From Bog-756 sp963699055 (GTDB lineage: Bacteria > Actinomycetota > Acidimicrobiia > Acidimicrobiales > RAAP-2), in NCBI GenBank assembly GCA_963699055.1, contig CAVOTA010000002.1:1555653-1619652 (forward strand): a stretch of DNA of 64,000 nt. The letters run 5' to 3'. A model generated the notes under the pieces. It made no database searches and was not told the origin of the DNA. It saw only the letters and a program-made list of their open reading frames with translations. Shown one piece after another: positions 60,429-64,000 of this stretch. Each line of letters starts with the position of its first letter. Position 1 is the stretch's first letter. The position numbers were made by a program, and so were the translations under genes.

Positions 60429-61735
60429 GGCGTATCAATTTCCTCTGTGAGGCACTTTATGAGTGCGCTGTCATCGAAGCCCGCGGGGTAGTCGGGATTG
60501 CTCTTACCCTCACGGTTGCTATTGAACCAGACAAATACTCCGTCCCTAATGCCTTCTTTGTGTGAGCCAACCCAGCGCCCCCGAATTACTGAGTTACCCG
60601 GATCGATTGCGCCCATCATCACACCACGATGAAGATCGCCCTCATCGATTGAGAGCCAACGACCTGAAGCTGAACCATCACTATTCATGTGCAAGACGAC
60701 GGTATAGCCAGCTTCCGCCCTTGGAAAGTTCCCTACAATCGCTTCTGAGGTGGCCACGCCCGCAATGCGACCGTCCCGATTCTGAAAGAGTGCAACTTCT
60801 CGGTCTGCGACTACAACAAGCTCACCATCATCATCTAGGTACGCAAAGCCGCCATTCCAGGTTCCATCGTACCGATGGTGAAGTCCTCTAAGATTCCCGT
60901 TTTGAAGTGTGATCAGCTCATTCTGCAGTTCGACACGCTCCAATGTTTGAATCGCAGACTTAACTACGGCCCCGGCCATGGCACTCGCGAGGTACCGAGC
61001 CGAGTCCGTGAACCCCGATCCATCTCCATGATCCGATATTCCCCGCACTACGAAAGCTGGTGTATTCGTCACACCGGCGGCCATAAGGAAGCCCGCTGAC
61101 TCCATGTCGTAAGCCTTGCTTGTCGGTACTCGATTCCAAAGCCGCTTCGTCACAGACGAGTCGTTCTTCTTCAATTCCTTATTGAAGTAAATATTCCCCG
61201 AAGCCATGGGTTCAGCCACACTAACCTATGATCGACGTCACGTAGTGCGGAGACCTGCTTTGGGTCGAGTCTCGACGTCGGAGACCGGGTCATTTGATCG
61301 AGCCTCTTCAGAACAACAGAATCGAGATCTGGAGCCATCAGGTGATTTACGAGCGATACGTGCTTCTGCTGCATCTCAATTTGGTTAATGCGAAACTCGT
61401 TTGGCGATCTGGTCTCAGATTCCGAAATGTCCTGAAGTATTCCCTTGTGCACCACGACGGACGGTGCCGGCTGCTTCGGTCCGCCCATTGCCGTTCCAAC
61501 AAGAAACACGGCCAACGGCCTCAGTCGGTGGAGAACGTCGCAGGCAAGCGCTCCAGAATTTCGTATTATTCTGCTTGTTCAGCAATACAAGTGACACGTC
61601 ATTCTTGAACGCAACCTCCCAATCGTCACTCATCCAATACGACGATGCGGATTTCATGGCAAGTGCGTCACGAATCATTTCGTATTCGTCAAACTTTGGA
61701 ACAATTACTAAGTACTTCGTGAGTATTTGCTTCAC
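60425..61735 (-). CDS. MTAN / nucleoside-phosphorylase-like protein with a C-terminal beta-rich domain, two frameshifts
   Basis: Joined product ~436 residues. Three pieces follow one another: a N-terminal strand-helix (KQILTKYLVIVPKFDEYEMI, frame 1), the core (VLHRLRPLAVFLVGTAMGG, frame 2, from about 61560), and EPMASGNIYFNKEL ... YDMESAGFLMAAG, VVRGISDHGDGSGF (frame 1 again, from about 61228). These match PNP_UDP/MTAN proteins: G-T-A/G-G loop, M-E-S nucleoside-binding motif and R-G-I-S-D-x-G-D with the catalytic Asp. One base is extra at ~61560 and one missing at ~61228, so the shifts cancel. A ~160-residue C-terminal domain of repeated strands (YDGTWNGGFAYLDDDGELV ... RGRWVGSHKEGIRDGVFVWF) is unfamiliar. 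GTG start with TAGATT 9 bases upstream. Confidence 0.62.
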
Positions 61736-61744
61736 GGTTGAACA

Positions 61745-61750
61745 AATCTA
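61745..61750 (-). promoter_or_regulatory. -10 box (TAGATT) of the nucleosidase-isoprenoid gene pair
   Basis: Nine bases before the GTG at 61735 on the minus strand; implies a leader of 2-3 bases. Confidence 0.4.
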
Positions 61751-61942
61751 CTTTCTCGTGATAGCGCCGGTGATCGTCTGATGGCTGCATCTCCCGACCT
61801 CCTGGTGCCTCTGAAGCCCCGCTCCGATAACAGTACGCGTCTTGCAGGCACCTTGCTCAAGGAGCACGTCCAAGCCAGGGGACCTCTCTGGCTTTGCTCG
61901 ATGAACGGCAGTTCTGATTGAGGTGCAACATGAGTCCTCGTG

Positions 61943-62666
61943 GATTCTGTCGTCCGCCCTCAGCCAGGCGGTCCGGTGGGGGTGGATCGAGCGCAACCCT
62001 GCCGAGCGGTCGCAGCCTCCGGCGCTCGAGCGGGTGGAGCTCCAGGTACCCACCCCCGACGAGGTCCGGCGGTTGCTGGCCGCCGCCCAGGCCCGAGGTC
62101 CCCGATGGGGGATGCTGCTGACCCTGGCGGTGCTGACAGGTGGCCGGCGCGTCGAACTCTGCGGGCTCCGGTGGATCGACATCGAGGGAGACTCGATCCG
62201 CTTCCGGCGCTCGCTCTACCGGGCCGGGGACGAACGGGAGAAGGCCACCAAGACCGGCCGTGAGCGACGCATCGCGGTGGCCGGGGCCGGGGCCGGGGCC
62301 GGGGCCGGGGCCGGGATGGCCATCCTCGAGGATTGGCGGACCAGGTGTGAGGAGGCAGCCGAAGCGGTCGATGTCGAGTTGGTAGACGACGCCTTCATCG
62401 TCTCGGCCTTTCCGGACGGCAGCCGGCCGGTGAATCCGGACACCCTCACGTCGGTCGTCCACACGCTCTGCGTCGAGCTCGAGATGCCCCACGTGCACCT
62501 GCACTCGCTCCACCACTTCGCTGCCACGGAGATGCTGGCCGCCGGCATCGATCCGCGGAATGCCGCCGAGGTGCTCAGACACGCCAATCCATCGCTCACG
62601 CTCAGCCTGCACGGACATGCCACGAATGAACGGCAACGACAGGCGGCTGAAGTGCTCGGACGGACT
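61943..62666 (+). repeat. Direct repeat B: copy of the integrase 3' part
   Basis: Partner of 58400-59097, same orientation; longer by the hexanucleotide insertion. Confidence 0.85.
62281..62315 (+). repeat. CCGGGG hexanucleotide repeat (5.8 copies)
   Basis: Five perfect copies plus CCGGG inside the damaged integrase copy. The intact copy has only about one (58739-58751), so the array expanded after the duplication. Confidence 0.9.
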
Positions 62667-62726
62667 CTGGAACTCTGAATCCCATTGCGCCACGCGTCCA
62701 TCCACTTGCAACATGCACACCAAGTC

Positions 62727-64000
62727 CTACTCGGGGGTGCTACCGCCGAGGAGTTCCTCAATGAGGAGGTCGATCAAATCCTCCCACTTCTCAGGTGCCA
62801 CTGTCGCTCGGATTTGACTCGCCACCTCGGAAGCAATCACTCCCGTGATCCTGTCAACAGCTATTGGTCCGAGTGGAAATGGCGTCTTGCTCGACGTTGG
62901 CGAGGAAGGAAGTGCTCGGGTGTCGTTGGCGTCACCTGGCGCATGGGACACAGGATCCGCGTCAAAGAGCGGGAAGGGTCGTTCGGCGTGCACCACGGTC
63001 AAGTACTTGGTGGCCCTTGTGAGGGCGACGTAGAGCAGACGTAACCCTCGTTGGTCCTCCCGCAGATTTTCTTCAGGCTCTACGACGACCACGGCATCGA
63101 ACTCAAGGCCCTTGGCTTCAGTTGCGGTCACCAAAGTGATCGTTGCTCCAAGTTCGCCATCGCGATTTGCGTCTGTCCAGCTCATGTCTGCAGCATCAAG
63201 TGCAAGCGCGACATCGTCACGCAGGGAACCCGGACAGATGATGCCAACGAGGAAGCCGTGTCCCGCGTGTTCGTGGACGGCTTCAACGACAGCCACTGAC
63301 CGTTCATTGCTGTTAGTCGAGACGAACTTCGGATCAGCTGGTCCTTCTCGCACGGCAATAGGTGGCGTCACCTCAGGGGCCGATGCCGGCAAGAGCATCC
63401 GCGCGAACTCGAAGATCTGCGACGGGACCCGGTACCCAAACTCGAGTTCGGAGACTTTGCTCGGCATATCCTTCTTGAGGATCTCGATCACGTCTTGCCA
63501 GGAATCTCTGGCCCACATCCCTGTGGACTGCGCCATGTCGCCGATGACGGTGCACGCGCGATTCGACGACCGCCTCGAGATCGAGTCCAGCTCCATCGGG
63601 GACAGATCTTGTGCCTCGTCGATAATGATGTGCGAGTAGCGCTCAGTGCCCAATCCCCTCATGAGGGAGTCGGCGTAGTCGAGCAGTGGCAGGTCAGAAG
63701 TTGTCCAAATCTCGTCTGCCAGTCGTTCTGCTCGGCGGCGGTAGAGAAGTCGAACCTCGGAGAGTGAAGTCGTCGCCGGCCGCAGTGACGAGGCGAGCCT
63801 CAGACCCAAAGAAGGTCCTGGAGGAAGCTCTGCGCCGTGAGCTGGGGCGAGTTCCGTTCCACCATTCCGTCGATGGCCGTGGTGCTGTCCACATCTTGCA
63901 TACCGAATCGGGTTCTTAGGAAGCTCCGGAGGTTGGACCGTCCTACCATGTAGGGCACGGAACGCATTCCATCGATGGCAGCGATGACGTCCCTCTGTTC
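62727..64000 (-). CDS. UvrD/HelD-like superfamily 1 helicase (partial, one frameshift)
   Basis: C-terminal half; the 5' end is outside the window. Motifs seen: IIIDEAQDLSPME (motif II, DEAQ), CTVIGDMAQSTG (III), ELEFGYRVPSQI (IV), GLEFDAVVVVEPE (V) and LRLLYVALTRATKYLTVVHA (VI). Spacing suits the HelD-like ATP-binding proteins. From 64000 down to ~63812 the frame (EQRDVIAAIDGMRSVPYMVG ... SFLQDLLW) ends in TGA at 63800; the homology resumes in another frame (LGLRLASSLRPATTSLSEVR) from 63809. One base is missing or two extra near 63812. Confidence 0.8.
   Translation of the reverse strand, partial: TEGRHRCHRWNAFRALHGRTVQPPELPKNPIRYARCGQHHGHRRNGGTELAPAHGAELPPGPSLGLRLASSLRPATTSLSEVRLLYRRRAERLADEIWTTSDLPLLDYADSLMRGLGTERYSHIIIDEAQDLSPMELDSISRRSSNRACTVIGDMAQSTGMWARDSWQDVIEILKKDMPSKVSELEFGYRVPSQIFEFARMLLPASAPEVTPPIAVREGPADPKFVSTNSNERSVAVVEAVHEHAGHGFLVGIICPGSLRDDVALALDAADMSWTDANRDGELGATITLVTATEAKGLEFDAVVVVEPEENLREDQRGLRLLYVALTRATKYLTVVHAERPFPLFDADPVSHAPGDANDTRALPSSPTSSKTPFPLGPIAVDRITGVIASEVASQIRATVAPEKWEDLIDLLIEELLGGSTPE

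Larger units (their letters stand above)
61923..62678 (+). pseudogene. Truncated, catalytically damaged copy of the integrase
   Basis: Copies the C-terminal ~235 residues of the integrase at 57925. The N-terminal arm-binding and most of the core-binding domain are absent; homology starts abruptly at ~61943 in the middle of a helix (SSALSQAVRWGWIERNPAE). Changes at key places: HSLRH to HSLHH (catalytic Arg lost), SLYGHA to SLHGHA (nucleophile Tyr lost), LGHAN to LRHAN. A run of CCGGGG repeats adds (AG)n residues in a loop. The frame is still open to 62678. Confidence 0.85.
57889..64000. mobile_element. Putative integrated element at tRNA-Ser (right end outside window)
   Basis: Begins at the 5' side of tRNA-Ser with an integrase gene, then a lower-GC segment, a second damaged integrase copy and a helicase fragment. 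The other boundary is not in the window. The integrase sits at the tRNA 5' end, not the usual 3' end, so the attachment site is not settled. Confidence 0.45.

Noticed and set aside
61781..61921. 46-codon plus-strand frame (MAASPDLLVPLKPRSDNSTR...)
   Set aside because: No ribosome site, no -10 box at the right spacing, no recognisable family; it lies over the promoter of the minus-strand pair.
59335..63809. A known restriction-modification, toxin-antitoxin or CBASS system
   Set aside because: No methyltransferase, nuclease, cyclase or toxin motif is visible; only the nucleosidase-like, isoprenoid-like and helicase proteins are seen.

Overview
The window is high-GC DNA (roughly 70% over most of its length) with dense coding, many 4-base ATGA/GTGA stop-start overlaps and frequent GTG starts. 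The gene content points to an actinobacterium: mycothiol glycosyltransferase MshA, a nickel superoxide dismutase with its maturation peptidase, a Rex/heme-biosynthesis cluster, an RsiG-type c-di-GMP-responsive anti-sigma factor, F420-type LLM oxidoreductase, a rimO-pgsA-cinA-recA block and a CGAAC-N4-GTTCG SOS box. A deep-branching class such as Acidimicrobiia is my guess, not something the sequence proves. At least thirteen genes have a TANNNT box exactly 6 nt before the start codon, the signature of leaderless transcripts.

Layout. 1-4374 (minus): nuoA-F of respiratory complex I, with nuoF cut by the window edge. 4482-5846 (plus): a geranylgeranyl/menaquinone reductase-like flavoprotein, plausibly acting on the quinone pool that complex I uses. 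5893-8040 (minus): a Pro/Ala-rich membrane protein with three copies of an unusual KTPWYKLAP motif. 8270-16328 (minus): tetrapyrrole genes hemL, hemB, hemD, cobA, hemC and hemA (hemA carries a frameshift), preceded by the redox repressor rex and proC. 16423-19715 (minus): a YbjN-like protein, mshA, an XRE regulator, an RsiG homologue and the Ni-SOD peptidase sodX, with sodN divergent. 20400-25472 (minus): a giant secreted protein with a sialidase-like propeller and six Fn3 domains, five of them near-identical 273-bp repeats. 25.7-31.7 kb: assorted regulators and enzymes plus tRNA-Lys. 31801-36313 (plus): a five-gene operon with a very short TetR-like HTH protein, two dehydrogenases, a sulfotransferase and an alkylsulfatase-like protein. 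36.4-49.8 kb: an ECF41 sigma factor with its flavoprotein partner, an ABC-F ATPase, an aromatic meta-cleavage-like operon with a divergent TetR regulator, several SDR enzymes and an LLM oxidoreductase. 50138-56083: recA, a DUF3048 protein, cinA, pgsA and rimO.

From about 56.3 kb the character changes. A remnant and a complete IS481-like element lie against tRNA-Ser(GCT), each followed by the same 20-bp copy of the tRNA 3' end. A tyrosine recombinase follows the tRNA. Next comes a visibly lower-GC segment (59.3-61.8 kb) with a translationally coupled pair: an MTAN/nucleoside-phosphorylase-like protein and a class 1 isoprenoid-synthase-like protein. A truncated, catalytically damaged second copy of the recombinase and the C-terminal half of a UvrD/HelD-like helicase follow. 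Several genes here are split by single-base frameshifts, so the island is either decaying or the sequence has indel errors (the hemA frameshift keeps the second option open). The nucleosidase-isoprenoid pair is the best candidate for an undescribed system in the window.
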